From Enterococcus hirae ATCC 9790 (GTDB lineage Bacteria > Bacillota > Bacilli > Lactobacillales > Enterococcaceae): a stretch of DNA of 64,000 nucleotides. Below the pieces are notes generated by a model, which saw only the letters and a list, made by a program, of their open reading frames with translations, was not told where the DNA came from and ran no database searches. The stretch's first letter is position 1; every line of letters begins with the position of its first letter. This document shows, in pieces, positions 54,730 through 63,508 of the stretch. Position numbers and translations under genes: made by a program. The DNA lies in NCBI RefSeq assembly GCF_000271405.2, contig NC_018081.1, positions 41,127 to 105,126 of the forward strand, read 5' to 3'.

Positions 54730-54760
54730 AGTATACTATCGTTTCAATGTTGAAATCTCA
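54730..54760 (-). promoter_or_regulatory. candidate promoter/operator of manO
   Basis: On the minus strand a TATACT -10 box (complement near 54731-54736) is preceded by the palindrome TTTCAA-CA-TTGAAA. The palindrome overlaps where a -35 would be, so it could be an operator. Weak prediction. Confidence 0.35.
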
Positions 54761-54787
54761 AGCAGCATCCACTTTTTGATAAAAAAA

Positions 54788-54808
54788 GCTCGGGGCTACG
54801 CCCGAGCT
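54788..54808 (-). terminator. terminator of the mannose PTS operon
   Basis: AGCTCGGGC pairs with GCCCCGAGCT around a 2-3 base loop, with a run of seven T behind it on the minus strand. It lies between EIID and manO. Confidence 0.9.
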
Positions 54809-54817
54809 AGATTCTTA

Positions 54818-55732
54818 TTATAAAAGACCAACAACATGGCCAACTACACCGACAACGAATAGACCTAAGATAATGACAATTGGAGAAACTTTTTTCTTCA
54901 ATAACCACATGCATAGTAATGTCAATGCTAAAGCAGCTAACCCTGGGATCAATTGATCTAAGTTATCTTGTAAAGTTGTTACTTTTTCAGGACTAAGTGC
55001 TAGACCACTGTTTACTTGTTCAAAAGCACTCTTGATTCCTTCGCCACCAGCAGGTAATTTATCCCACTCAATGTAAGCACCTTTATCTAACTTAACAGTT
55101 GATACAACTGGCAAGAATTTAATCGATACCCACCGCTGTACTAAGGCGGCTAATACGAACATCCCTAAGATAGATGCACCTTTTGTTACGTCTTGCAATA
55201 ATCCACCAGATAAATCATCTGTGATTTTAGAACCAGCTTTGTAACCAAATTCTTGTGTATACCACATGAATGACCAACGAATAATGTTCCAACCTAAGAA
55301 GAAGATGATTGGTCCAAGAATATTACCACCCATTGCTAGAGAAGCACCAAGAGCTCCTAACATCGGACGAACAGTAAACCAGAATACTGGGTCACCAACA
55401 CCAGCAAGAGGTCCCATCATACCAACTTTAACCCCTTGGATCGCTACATCGTCAACAGGAGCGCCATTTGCGCGTTCTTCTTCTAATGCTAGCGTAACAC
55501 CCAAGATAGGTGAAGCAATATATGGATGTGTGTTGAAAAATTCTAAGTGACGTTTAAGAGCTGCTGTGCGCTCTTCTTTCGTTTTGTATAATTTTTTGAT
55601 TGCTGGGATCATTGAGAAAGCCCAACCACCATTTTGCATACGTTCATAGTTCCATGAACCTTGAATGAAGGTAGAACGCCATGCAACAGCTAAACGGTCT
55701 CTTTTAGATAAAGTAATTTTTTCTTCTGCCAT
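54818..55732 (-). CDS. manZ: mannose-class PTS EIID component
   Basis: Membrane subunit (304 residues) of the mannose/glucose PTS. The N-terminal RSTFIQGSWNYERMQNGGWAFSMIPAIKKLY and GVKVGMMGPLAGVGDPVFWFTVRPMLGALGASLA are diagnostic, and the C-terminus carries hydrophobic helices. EIIC and EIID together form the sugar channel and, in enterococci and Listeria, the receptor for class IIa bacteriocins. The central insertion between ~185 and 240 is the region known to vary with bacteriocin sensitivity. Confidence 0.95.
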   Translation of the reverse strand: MAEEKITLSKRDRLAVAWRSTFIQGSWNYERMQNGGWAFSMIPAIKKLYKTKEERTAALKRHLEFFNTHPYIASPILGVTLALEEERANGAPVDDVAIQGVKVGMMGPLAGVGDPVFWFTVRPMLGALGASLAMGGNILGPIIFFLGWNIIRWSFMWYTQEFGYKAGSKITDDLSGGLLQDVTKGASILGMFVLAALVQRWVSIKFLPVVSTVKLDKGAYIEWDKLPAGGEGIKSAFEQVNSGLALSPEKVTTLQDNLDQLIPGLAALALTLLCMWLLKKKVSPIVIILGLFVVGVVGHVVGLL

Positions 55733-55753
55733 TTTTATTTTCCTCCTTCAAGA

Positions 55754-56557
55754 TTAATAGTCATTCAAAATGTCGCCTAGAGGGTCACCTGAGTTGCTTC
55801 CTCCGCCACCATTTGAAGAGCCTCCCATTTTAGAAAGGTTCAAGTAGATAAGAGCTAAAGCAACACCTAAAGCACCTAGGGCAATCAATGTTAATTGAGT
55901 AATTGCAGCTACAACAAAACCGATAACGAAGAATGGCCATACTTCTTTAGTTGCCATCATATTGATTACTAATGCGTAACCTACAGCAACAACCATTCCC
56001 CCACCAATAGCCATACCGTCTGTTAACCATGCAGGCATTGATTCTAAGAAAGATTGAACAGTTTGAGCTGGGATGAATAATAATGCTCCAGCAGGAATTG
56101 CAATACGGATACCTTGTAAACATACTGCAATGATGTGCCACATTTCAACTTTGCGGATGTTACCTTCTTCAGCAGCAGCATCCATCAAGTGAACGATAGG
56201 AACAGCGATTGTACGTACGATCATTGTTAAGAACAAACCAGCAACAGCAAGTGGTACTGCGATAGCAATAGCTGATGGAACGCCTCGAACACCTTGACCA
56301 CCTAATACTAAAATAATTGCAGATGCAACTGATGCCAATGCAGCATCTGGTGCTACAGCAGCTCCGATATTTGCCCAGCCAAGAGCGATCATTTGAAGAG
56401 TACCACCTAATACGATACCTGCTTCAAGGTTACCTGTTACTAAACCTATTAATGTACATGCCACTAGAGGTTGATGAAATTGGAATTCATCCAGAATCCC
56501 TTCCATCCCTGCTAGAAAGGCAACGAATACGACTAAAATCATTGAAATAATAGACAT
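55754..56557 (-). CDS. manY: mannose-class PTS EIIC component
   Basis: Membrane subunit (267 residues) with the EIIC-Man signature GLVTGNLEAGIVLGGTLQMIALGWANIGAAVAPDAALASVASAIIL. It starts MSIISMILVVFVAFLAGMEGILDEFQFHQPLVACT. The glycine/serine/asparagine-rich C-terminus (MGGSSNGGGGSNSGDPLGDILNDY) looks disordered. It forms the translocation pore with EIID. It lies 32 bases after the EIIAB gene. Confidence 0.95.
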   Translation of the reverse strand: MSIISMILVVFVAFLAGMEGILDEFQFHQPLVACTLIGLVTGNLEAGIVLGGTLQMIALGWANIGAAVAPDAALASVASAIILVLGGQGVRGVPSAIAIAVPLAVAGLFLTMIVRTIAVPIVHLMDAAAEEGNIRKVEMWHIIAVCLQGIRIAIPAGALLFIPAQTVQSFLESMPAWLTDGMAIGGGMVVAVGYALVINMMATKEVWPFFVIGFVVAAITQLTLIALGALGVALALIYLNLSKMGGSSNGGGGSNSGDPLGDILNDY

Positions 56558-56589
56558 GATAAGCCTCCTATAAATATTAGTTTTTTGAA

Positions 56590-57579
56590 TTATGCTTTAG
56601 ATAATTCAGACTTAGCTTTTTTAAGAATTTCGTCCATATTGTCGCGAGAGTCATTTGGTACTTTACGTACATCAAATTTAACTCCTTTGCTTTCTAGTTT
56701 TTCAAACGCCTCTACGTCTTCAGGGCCCATTGATAAAACTTTACTTACGACAACTTTCCCAACTGAGTGGGCCATTGAACCTACGTTTAATTCTTGGATG
56801 TCAACGCCGCCTTCAACAGCTGTCAACACGTCTTCAGGATTTTCAAACAATAGCAAAGCTTTTGTATTCCCAAATCTTGGATCTTTAGCAACTTCGATCA
56901 TTTTAGAAATTGGGATAACGTTTGCTTTAACCCCTGGAGGAGCAGCTTGTTCGATCAATTTCTTACGTAAATCATCTTTTGATACAGCATCTGAAACAAC
57001 GATGATCCGATTTGGTTGAACAGCTTTTGTCCATGCAGTAGCAACTTGACCATGTAATAAACGTGAGTCAACACGTGCTAAAACATATTTAATCTTACCG
57101 TCGCCAACTACTGTTCCTTCAGGTAATGCACCTTTAGGTTGTCCATCAGAAACTTCTGCTTTTGGTGCTTCTTGTGGTTCAAGCTCTTCTGGCTTCACTT
57201 TCACACCATCTTTTGCTGTTTCAATGATATGTGCTGCAATTTCTTGAGCAGATTCCATTGAAAAACGTGACGCATAAGCTTCGATCAACATAGGCAAGTT
57301 CAAACCACTAACAATTGCCCATTTGTCTTTGTGTTCTTCAAACAATGTGTTTGATTGATTGAACGGTGTTCCGCCCCATAAATCAACTAAGAACAATACT
57401 TCGTCTTGATTATCAAAAGAAGCAACAGCCTCTTCTAATTTGGCTCTCAAGTCATCTGGACCTTCGCTTGGTTTTAAAATGACTGCTTTGACGTTTTCTT
57501 GTTCGCCAAAAATCATTGAACCTGATTGCAAGATACCTTCAGCAAATTGTCCATGACTTGCAAGGATAATCCCTACCAT
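56590..57579 (-). CDS. manX: mannose-class PTS EIIAB component
   Basis: Fused phosphocarrier (329 residues). The EIIA domain (~1-130) has the phosphorylated histidine in [20 protein letters not shown] (His10). A proline/glutamate-rich linker ([22 protein letters not shown]) follows. The EIIB domain (~165-329) has the second phospho-histidine in [14 protein letters not shown]. Phosphate passes HPr to EIIA to EIIB to sugar. The ATG at 57579 follows GTAGGAGG; earlier in-frame starts lack a site. The preceding gene encodes a second, separate EIIB. Confidence 0.95.
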   Translation of the reverse strand: MVGIILASHGQFAEGILQSGSMIFGEQENVKAVILKPSEGPDDLRAKLEEAVASFDNQDEVLFLVDLWGGTPFNQSNTLFEEHKDKWAIVSGLNLPMLIEAYASRFSMESAQEIAAHIIETAKDGVKVKPEELEPQEAPKAEVSDGQPKGALPEGTVVGDGKIKYVLARVDSRLLHGQVATAWTKAVQPNRIIVVSDAVSKDDLRKKLIEQAAPPGVKANVIPISKMIEVAKDPRFGNTKALLLFENPEDVLTAVEGGVDIQELNVGSMAHSVGKVVVSKVLSMGPEDVEAFEKLESKGVKFDVRKVPNDSRDNMDEILKKAKSELSKA

Positions 57580-57677
57580 ATTTATACCTCCTACTTCTTT
57601 TTGTTGTAACAAATCAAATATTAAAATAATTGCTAACCATTACAACAGATGAATTTGACCATTTTCCAACAACAATA

Positions 57678-58169
57678 TTATGCCTTTTTGGCTTTTGCTA
57701 GTAATTCCATCAAAAGGATCTTTCTATCTGCGGGTACTTTGCGAATTTCTAATTCTACACCTTGCTGATTCAAGAATTGGAACGATGCAATATCTTTATG
57801 GTCGACTGACACAAAATTTGTAATCATCGTCTTCCCCTCAGAAAAACTCATCCCACCGATATTCAATGAATCCAGCTGTACACCACTTAAGACAATTTTC
57901 TCAACGTCTTGAGGATTAGTGAATAAAAGCATCACTTTCGTCGTTGCTAGTAAACCGCTTTGATAAACTTGAATCATTTTTTTCACCGTGATCACATTTG
58001 CGATGATCCCCGGTGGAGCAGCTTCTTTTAAAAGAAACTTTCTCAATTTATCTTGGGCTACTGAATCACTAATAACAATGATGCGTTCCACGCCGGTCAA
58101 TTTTGACCAGACCGTTGCAACTTGTCCATGGATCAAACGATCATCTATACGCGCTAACCGAATATCCAT
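57678..58169 (-). CDS. stand-alone mannose-class PTS EIIB
   Basis: A 163-residue EIIB-Man domain with the phospho-histidine in IDDRLIHGQVATVWSKL (near His14). It is clearly paralogous to the EIIB half of the next gene, sharing AAPPG and ANVI motifs. It is the first gene behind the sigma-54 promoter, the order known for enterococcal mpt operons. The ATG at 58169 has GGAG eight bases upstream. Its separate role, perhaps phosphorylating the activator or giving dosage, is not established. Confidence 0.92.
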   Translation of the reverse strand: MDIRLARIDDRLIHGQVATVWSKLTGVERIIVISDSVAQDKLRKFLLKEAAPPGIIANVITVKKMIQVYQSGLLATTKVMLLFTNPQDVEKIVLSGVQLDSLNIGGMSFSEGKTMITNFVSVDHKDIASFQFLNQQGVELEIRKVPADRKILLMELLAKAKKA

Positions 58170-58255
58170 CAGCAAATCTCCTTTTGTTAAACTACTTCAC
58201 AGAAACCCCTCTCATTTTCTGTGTGTATAACCATCTATTGGCACATTTATATAAA

Positions 58256-58272
58256 AGCAAGAACCGTGCCAA
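58256..58272 (-). promoter_or_regulatory. sigma-54 promoter of the mannose PTS operon
   Basis: On the minus strand TTGGCACGGTTCTTGCT is a near-perfect -24/-12 element, about 87 bases upstream of the first PTS gene. Repeats of TACACTAA (58284-58291 and 58330-58337) lie upstream and could bind the LevR-type activator. Confidence 0.93.
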
Positions 58273-58315
58273 CTTTTTATCAATACACTAAAGGGTTTTA
58301 AGGCGTTTCGAAGCA

Positions 58316-58360
58316 ATACACAAAAAAGATACACTAATAACAGTGTATCTTTTTGTGTAT
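58316..58360 (-). terminator. terminator of the mannose PTS activator gene
   Basis: ATACACAAAAAAGATACACT (58316-58335) pairs with its complement at 58342-58360 (one bulge), loop AATAAC. It contains T-runs on both strands and lies right behind the activator stop. Confidence 0.85.
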
Positions 58361-58363
58361 TTT

Positions 58364-61189
58364 TCATTTAGTGTATTCATTTTTTGCCAATTCATTACGA
58401 ATCAGCTTTAATGAATAATAAACTTCAGATGAAGGTGTTTCAAATCTGATGGTCTTTTCCAACGGGGATAACAATTGTTGGATAGACGAAAACAATGGAT
58501 CTTCCATCGCTTTTTCCAGTTCGTCTGATTCAACATTCAATGGCTCGTTTAATAAAATCCGTTCAATCATCCCCACTGTGTGTAAAACTAAATTGATTTT
58601 AAAACTATATCCATGATTCTCAATCGATAGCTTCTCAGACACTTGATCACTAAAATTCCATAAAGGATCAATCAATTTGGTTCCATTGATAAATGTAAAA
58701 TTTTGTTCAATAAATTTCACACAAGTCTGTTTTGCAGTTTCTTCACTCAATGGCACTTCTTCTGTTTCATCTAATTCTGCCTCAAGCAATAATTGATCTA
58801 AAATCAACTCGATATTTTGATCGATAAACCGCTCCAATGGAATAAACGGCGCAGCAATCTGTGGATCTGTAATTCCAGTAGTCGCAATGACTTGGTAATT
58901 TTCAATTAATTTAGGCAATTCTTTTTCCAATTCTAAAACAGAGAGTGCCAAAACAGTCAACTCGACATCTTGCCGTTTACTTACAGAACGTTCGATCAAT
59001 TCTTTGATTCGTTGTGCGGTTCCTTCACCAGATGCACAAATAGCTAAGATGGCTTTTTTTCTGAGTGCGGTCGGTTCAGGTGTTTTTTCCATCGAAATTT
59101 CTGCATAACCACGGAAATTTTTCAAGGAATCGTATAACATATCTAAATCCGTACCTAACACAGAAACTTTGCGAACCGTCTCTAATACCAAAGAGGTCGT
59201 CACCATGTCAACTGTCCGCACAGGAATTCCTGTATCTCGCTGAATCTGAGAATTAAATGAAGCAAGCGAACCCATATCCACTAATAAGATCGTTCCACTG
59301 CCTTCATCCACCTCTTGCACCATTCGTTCGATCCGACTAAGCGCCGTTTTAGGATCCATATCCAATGGCATATCGACCGCTCGTACATTGTCTGCATCTA
59401 ATAATTGTTGGACCACTTGAACCATGCTGCTTGCTGTACTATTACCATGTGCTGCCACGACTACCCCAATACGACCGCTTGCTTGATTTGCCCTTAGCGA
59501 CACAAGCAAGACAGTGAGATAGTAATCTTCGCTATCTGGAATCGTTACTTGGAAATACTCCTCAATATACTTTCTAACTTCTTTCGCTACTTCATATTCC
59601 ACTGGAAAATCAATTGCCATTTCACGTATATTATCATTCGTATGGCGCTCTTCACCGATATTGATTCTTTTTAAAAAAGAACTGATATGCAGACTCATTG
59701 CGTAGATAAAATTTTGCTGAAACTCATATGGCAAGGCATTTTTTACCATTATATATATTTGATTGGTGACTTCGATGATTTTAGGATCAACAAACTCAGC
59801 TAGTTTATTATCGGCATTGAATGAGAATCCATGATCCTTGTAAAAAGATTTCAAATGGATGTTGATATCCGTTGAAATAAAATGATTGATGGCTTCTTGA
59901 TCTAATCCGTCAGACTTTAATAGCGCTGCTTTGTCCCCAATAATGTCATAAAGATTATAGGGTAGTTCATAAGAATCAGATTGAATCTTCATGATTGTGT
60001 CGTTAGGGTACACCGTAATTTTGGGCTCCAATAGCTTCGATAGTTCGGACATCGCTACTCGATTACTTGCTAATTGGATCAATCCACTTCTAATCCCTTC
60101 CGTCAAATCATCGATCGTAATCGAAATTTCAGGAGAATTGATATGATTTAAAAAACCACGAGCGCAAATCAATTGGATATTCGATTTTAACTGACCGATG
60201 TTCCCATAGGTTACACTACCGATCAACGCTTTAACAACATCTTCAGTTAGCGAAATTTGCCGCTGGATACGGTTAGCTTCATGGGCGATCATAATTTTAA
60301 CCAGGTCGATTTTTTCATTTGCAGGGCGTTTTTCAAAAGATGGCAACTTGATATTGATCGGTATTCTTCGAACAAATGTCTCTAATAGAGAAGAACCAGG
60401 GTCCTCAGTTGTCGCTCCCACGATCCGAACATTTGCTTCATGAGATTTTGTTGTTTCTCCTAATCGACTATAGGTACCATGATCCATGAAGTAAAAGATC
60501 ATTTCTTGCCCTTCAGGTGGTAACCGGTGAATTTCATCTAGGAACAACATTCCTCCATCTGCTTGGTCAATGATTCCGGTTTTTTCCTCTTCTGCTCCAG
60601 TAAAAGCACCTTTGACATACCCAAACAAGTGACTCATCAATAATTCCGGGTTATTAGCGTAGTCGGCACAGTTAAAGACGATCAACTCGTTGTCTTCACT
60701 AATGACGTGATTGGCTTTGGCAAAATGAAACATCGCATGTGCAAAGTAGGTTTTCCCCGATCCAGTTGGTCCAGTGATCAAACAATTCAGACCTCTCGGC
60801 GGATATAAAATGGCGGCTTTCGCTTGCTCAACCGAGTTTTTCATACTCCCATTTGCGCCAATGATCTTAGCAAAAATATCTTTCGTATCAATCTGAATCC
60901 TTGCTTTTTCTACTGGTACTCTTTCTTCTTTATAGCTTATGACATGTTTGGCGGTCGGTTGTTCATAGGCAACATTTTTTTGATATATGTAACGTACAGG
61001 TCGTCCATCGGTTTTCAACAATTTTCCTTCACGTACCAACTGATTCAAATCTTTACTACTATTGGTCCGTTGGATTCCTAAAACCTCAGCTATCTCTTTC
61101 GTTGTGACCCCTTGATCATATTCAATCGGTTTTAGATGAGCCGTTTTTTCTTTGACATACGTATAAATTCGATCAATGCGCTTCGCCAT
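58364..61189 (-). CDS. mptR: LevR-type sigma-54 activator of the mannose PTS (MptR/ManR)
   Basis: A 941-residue activator with an N-terminal helix-turn-helix ([24 protein letters not shown]) and an AAA+ domain. Walker A is GPTGSGKT (140-147), the canonical GAFTGA loop is at 194-199 and [13 protein letters not shown] is Walker B. Then come PRD1 (~430-560), an EIIA-Man-like domain ([18 protein letters not shown]), an EIIB-like domain ([19 protein letters not shown]) and PRD2. It is the paralogue of the cellobiose activator in this window but keeps GAFTGA. The ATG at 61189 is seven bases after AAGGGGCG. It has its own sigma-A promoter and should activate the adjacent -24/-12 promoter. Confidence 0.95.
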   Translation of the reverse strand: MAKRIDRIYTYVKEKTAHLKPIEYDQGVTTKEIAEVLGIQRTNSSKDLNQLVREGKLLKTDGRPVRYIYQKNVAYEQPTAKHVISYKEERVPVEKARIQIDTKDIFAKIIGANGSMKNSVEQAKAAILYPPRGLNCLITGPTGSGKTYFAHAMFHFAKANHVISEDNELIVFNCADYANNPELLMSHLFGYVKGAFTGAEEEKTGIIDQADGGMLFLDEIHRLPPEGQEMIFYFMDHGTYSRLGETTKSHEANVRIVGATTEDPGSSLLETFVRRIPINIKLPSFEKRPANEKIDLVKIMIAHEANRIQRQISLTEDVVKALIGSVTYGNIGQLKSNIQLICARGFLNHINSPEISITIDDLTEGIRSGLIQLASNRVAMSELSKLLEPKITVYPNDTIMKIQSDSYELPYNLYDIIGDKAALLKSDGLDQEAINHFISTDINIHLKSFYKDHGFSFNADNKLAEFVDPKIIEVTNQIYIMVKNALPYEFQQNFIYAMSLHISSFLKRINIGEERHTNDNIREMAIDFPVEYEVAKEVRKYIEEYFQVTIPDSEDYYLTVLLVSLRANQASGRIGVVVAAHGNSTASSMVQVVQQLLDADNVRAVDMPLDMDPKTALSRIERMVQEVDEGSGTILLVDMGSLASFNSQIQRDTGIPVRTVDMVTTSLVLETVRKVSVLGTDLDMLYDSLKNFRGYAEISMEKTPEPTALRKKAILAICASGEGTAQRIKELIERSVSKRQDVELTVLALSVLELEKELPKLIENYQVIATTGITDPQIAAPFIPLERFIDQNIELILDQLLLEAELDETEEVPLSEETAKQTCVKFIEQNFTFINGTKLIDPLWNFSDQVSEKLSIENHGYSFKINLVLHTVGMIERILLNEPLNVESDELEKAMEDPLFSSIQQLLSPLEKTIRFETPSSEVYYSLKLIRNELAKNEYTK

Positions 61190-61229
61190 TTGGTTTCGCC
61201 CCTTTTTCATTAACTGGCTTCAAAACATA

Positions 61230-61258
61230 ATACTATAAATTTAATTCCATTTCGTCAA
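61230..61258 (-). promoter_or_regulatory. sigma-A promoter of the mannose PTS activator
   Basis: TTGACG (61253-61258) and TAGTAT (61230-61235) with a 17-base spacer on the minus strand, about 40 bases before the start. In 61259-61430 I see no gene. Confidence 0.65.
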
Positions 61259-61431
61259 CTATTTACAGTAAATATCTCTTATTAAAAGAAGTATTGACTG
61301 GATCAGCTACTCTTTGTCTCATTAGAATTATCCAAAAACGTCCCCTTCAACTTAAAGCTTTTCTTTAAAATGATCGGATCGAAGTGCTTGCGCCGATAAA
61401 CCATTTTATCTATTGTAATGAAACACAGAAA

Positions 61432-61472
61432 AAAAAGCTCTCCTCTTAATCAACGAGAGAGAACTTTTTTCA
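61432..61472 (-). terminator. terminator downstream of the acyltransferase region
   Basis: An imperfect hairpin built from AAGCTCTC and GAGAGAACTT with a long T-run on the minus strand (A-run at 61432-61440). Confidence 0.6.
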
Positions 61473-61508
61473 TTGAGTTTAGTTCATTGTTTATTCAATT
61501 TATTCTGT

Positions 61509-61637
61509 TTATTGAGTGCTCGGATAAACAATCACTTCCAATTCAATATTTTCTAGTGAACTTTTATTAACTCCGATCGTATAACCTAAACACTTGTCTT
61601 CTATAATAATACGCTCATCATACCATCTAATTATTCT
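61509..61637 (-). pseudogene. degenerate coding relic with C-terminal tail ENIELEVIVYPSTQ
   Basis: Behind and slightly overlapping the acyltransferase stop, the minus strand stays open for about 42 codons, from RIIRWYDERIIIEDK to LEVIVYPSTQ and a stop, without a start or ribosome site. A second, more decayed copy of the same tail (NVKLEVSVYPVAQEA, with internal stops) lies at 63043-63125. The family is not recognised; the two copies are evidence of an old duplication. Confidence 0.45.
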
Positions 61638-62740
61638 TCATTTTTACTATCAAGTATGGTCAAAGTACGGTCATAAAAAAAGCTTTTAAAATACCCATTT
61701 CCTTTTACCGAATTATCTGTTTTTTCAGGAACATTAAAATAGAGAATTTTGTTTAACGGCTTATGAACCCACTCCATTCTGCACAAAAAGAAAATACATA
61801 TAGTTACTATTAGAATCGTAATACTCTGCGGTACACCAAAACTTTTAATAAACAAATCCAAATGAAGTTTATCATTCACTATTCTGACGATAGGTATATG
61901 CAACATATATATGATCAAGGATAATTCTCCAAAACTCGTAATAAACAGTCGTTTATTACTTATCAAAGCAACCAAACTACTGATTATAAGGAAGACTGCA
62001 ATATAGTAAATAAATCGGAAAAAACCACCATAAAGACCTACTAATTCGCTTACATTCGCATAAGCATTTCTACCGGTCAAAAATCCCATCGTCAGTGAGG
62101 TGCCATATAACTTAAAATAAACGACAAAAAAACTTCCTGACAAAAGGAACAACGCGCACAACTTGATCTTAAAATTGTTTAGATAATTTGACATTTTTTG
62201 ATAATCAATTAAGTATCCAGCATAAAAAAATGGAAAGAAAGTTAAGATTCTTGAAGAACATAGAAAATCTCCCAAATTTGCATCATATCCTGCCAAACAA
62301 CCAATTACAACAGCTATGCCTAGCACCCAGTATTTGTCATATCCATCAATAACCATGCTGATTAATTGAAAAGCAAAAATAGCAAAACAGTACCATGGCA
62401 GTCCGCTTTCTGTTAAAAAGGAAAAGCTTAAAGAACCTGAAGAGAGAAAAGTGCTAATCAAAAATATAATTTTTAAAATGAAAAACCATTTGAGATATCT
62501 AAAACTTTTTCGGAAATCTTTGTTGCGAATTGTATTCTTGCTGAATAGACCAGAAACAAAGATGAATGCTGGCATATGAAACATATATATCCAATAGTTA
62601 ATTTTCATTAACAAGTCGCTCTTTTGATTCGCCCGATCAATTAAATGACCTACTACAACCAGGAAAATTAATAAAGCCTTTAAATTGTCCCATTTGTACA
62701 AACGCTTTGAAACGTTATTTAAATTCATTTTTTCATTCAT
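61631..62740 (-). CDS. acyltransferase family 3 membrane protein (OafA/WcjE-like)
   Basis: A 369-residue membrane protein with about ten hydrophobic segments, matching the acyltransferase-3 family that O-acetylates surface glycans. The N-terminal YKWDNLKALLIFLVVVGHLIDR holds the conserved histidine. WIYMFHMPAFIFVSGLFSKN and LSLIIYMLHIPIVRIV are also typical. The ATG at 62740 has AAAGGAG six bases upstream. Base composition is much more AT-rich than the core genes nearby, and the gene is bracketed by a 22-bp direct repeat, so it looks acquired. Substrate unknown; wall polymer or secondary polysaccharide is a guess. Confidence 0.85.
   Translation of the reverse strand: MNEKMNLNNVSKRLYKWDNLKALLIFLVVVGHLIDRANQKSDLLMKINYWIYMFHMPAFIFVSGLFSKNTIRNKDFRKSFRYLKWFFILKIIFLISTFLSSGSLSFSFLTESGLPWYCFAIFAFQLISMVIDGYDKYWVLGIAVVIGCLAGYDANLGDFLCSSRILTFFPFFYAGYLIDYQKMSNYLNNFKIKLCALFLLSGSFFVVYFKLYGTSLTMGFLTGRNAYANVSELVGLYGGFFRFIYYIAVFLIISSLVALISNKRLFITSFGELSLIIYMLHIPIVRIVNDKLHLDLFIKSFGVPQSITILIVTICIFFLCRMEWVHKPLNKILYFNVPEKTDNSVKGNGYFKSFFYDRTLTILDSKNEE
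61653..61674. repeat. 22-bp direct repeat, left copy
   Basis: AGTATGGTCAAAGTACGGTC plus two bases; matches 63180-63201 at 21 of 22 positions. It lies inside the 3' end of the acyltransferase gene. Confidence 0.8.
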
Positions 62741-62998
62741 CACTCCTTTTTTAATCCTAGTATACAATACCACATTCACAAATAGTAGTGATTTTTTCCA
62801 CTCATATATTGTTATACTTCAAACGGGAAACGTTTTTTATTTTTTAACCGATCATTTAGAATGACGTTCGTTTTTTAATATGTAATTTCCATTTTAACTA
62901 ATGATAAGCACAGGATTTTGAATAAAAAGTAAAAAATGGTATTGATTTTTATGTTTAAGCACCTTTTTTGTCAACCGTTTTCATTAAAAGTCATAAAA

Positions 62999-63033
62999 AA
63001 AGCTCTATCCTTTACGTAATAAGGGATAGAGCT
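62999..63033 (-). terminator. minus-strand terminator upstream of the acyltransferase
   Basis: AGCTCTATCC pairs with GGGATAGAGCT with a loop containing TTACGTAA, followed by seven T on the minus strand. The 62741-62998 stretch has no gene that I can see; it is AT-rich. Confidence 0.8.
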
Positions 63034-63042
63034 AACTGTTCA

Positions 63043-63125
63043 TTAAGCTTCTTGAGCTACTGGATAAACAGACACTTCTAGTTTTACATTTCTTGACTAA
63101 TTCTAGTTAACACTGTTTGCCTTAA
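63043..63125 (-). pseudogene. decayed second copy of the coding relic
   Basis: Reads NVKLEVSVYPVAQEA and a stop on the minus strand, with two in-frame stops upstream. It aligns without gaps to 61509-61570 over at least 60 bases. Together with the 22-bp repeat it shows that the segments behind the acyltransferase and before it are related. Confidence 0.4.
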
Positions 63126-63179
63126 TAGCAACGTTTATATAGTTTTTCAGTCACTAATATTTTCTATGTTTTTCTAAAA

Positions 63180-63201
63180 AGTATGGTCAAAGTATGGTCA
63201 T
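63180..63201. repeat. 22-bp direct repeat, right copy
   Basis: Same 22 bases as 61653-61674 with one mismatch (T for C). It lies 12 bases before the antitoxin RNA promoter. Confidence 0.8.
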
Positions 63202-63213
63202 TTTTCATTACGT

Positions 63214-63241
63214 TTGACACATTTTATTTATCAAGTATAAT
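63214..63241 (+). promoter_or_regulatory. promoter of the antisense antitoxin RNA
   Basis: Consensus TTGACA (63214-63219) and TATAAT (63236-63241) with a 16-base spacer; the strongest sigma-A promoter match I noticed in the window. Transcription should begin near 63248. Confidence 0.85.
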
Positions 63242-63247
63242 GATAGT

Positions 63248-63312
63248 TGAAAGTGAATTTAAACAAATATACACCATAAACACAACGTACCTGCGAATAC
63301 GTTGTGTTTTTT
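63248..63312 (+). ncRNA. Fst/par-type antitoxin RNA (RNA II-like), about 65 nt
   Basis: The transcript predicted from the promoter to the end of a perfect 12-bp terminator hairpin (63278-63289 with 63298-63309, T-run to 63311) is about 65 nt, the size known for RNA II of the pAD1 par locus. Bases 63250-63275 match 63439-63465 with one mismatch and one missing base. The RNA is thus antisense to the toxin ribosome binding site and first codons. The terminator loop contains CTGCGAA, complementary to the toxin mRNA terminator loop (TTCGCAG). It should block toxin translation by pairing in trans. Confidence 0.8.
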
Positions 63313-63319
63313 CTTTTTC

Positions 63320-63354
63320 AAAAAAAGACGCTTACTGCTGCGAAACAGTAAGCG
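63320..63354 (-). terminator. terminator of the toxin mRNA
   Basis: CGCTTACTG pairs with CAGTAAGCG (63329-63337 and 63346-63354) with loop TTTCGCAG and seven T behind it on the minus strand. It is separate from the antitoxin terminator. Confidence 0.85.
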
Positions 63355-63365
63355 CCATGTCGGCT

Positions 63366-63455
63366 CTAATGTTTATCTAGCCAATGACTAAATAAAGCCA
63401 AAGTTAAACCAATTAACAATGGCAAGAGCACGTGCTCTAAAGTGAATTCAAACAA
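63366..63455 (-). CDS. Fst-like type I toxin peptide, 29 residues
   Basis: A tiny hydrophobic peptide with the pattern of the Fst/Ldr toxin family. It has a short N-terminus MFEFTLEHV, one membrane helix LLPLLIGLTLALFSHWL and a short polar tail DKH. Family members insert into the membrane and damage it when the antitoxin RNA is lost. The TTG start at 63455 follows a strong AAGGAGG. The mRNA leader holds a stem CTTCCAC/GTGGAAG just before the ribosome site, and its 5' end (TGTCGGTTC) is complementary to GAGCCGACA just after the stop, a long-range fold like that of fst mRNA. A convergent antisense RNA completes the module. Confidence 0.85.
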   Translation of the reverse strand: MFEFTLEHVLLPLLIGLTLALFSHWLDKH

Positions 63456-63508
63456 ATTATACACCTCCTTCCACCACGAAATCTGTGGAAGCGACGAACC
63501 GACATTTT

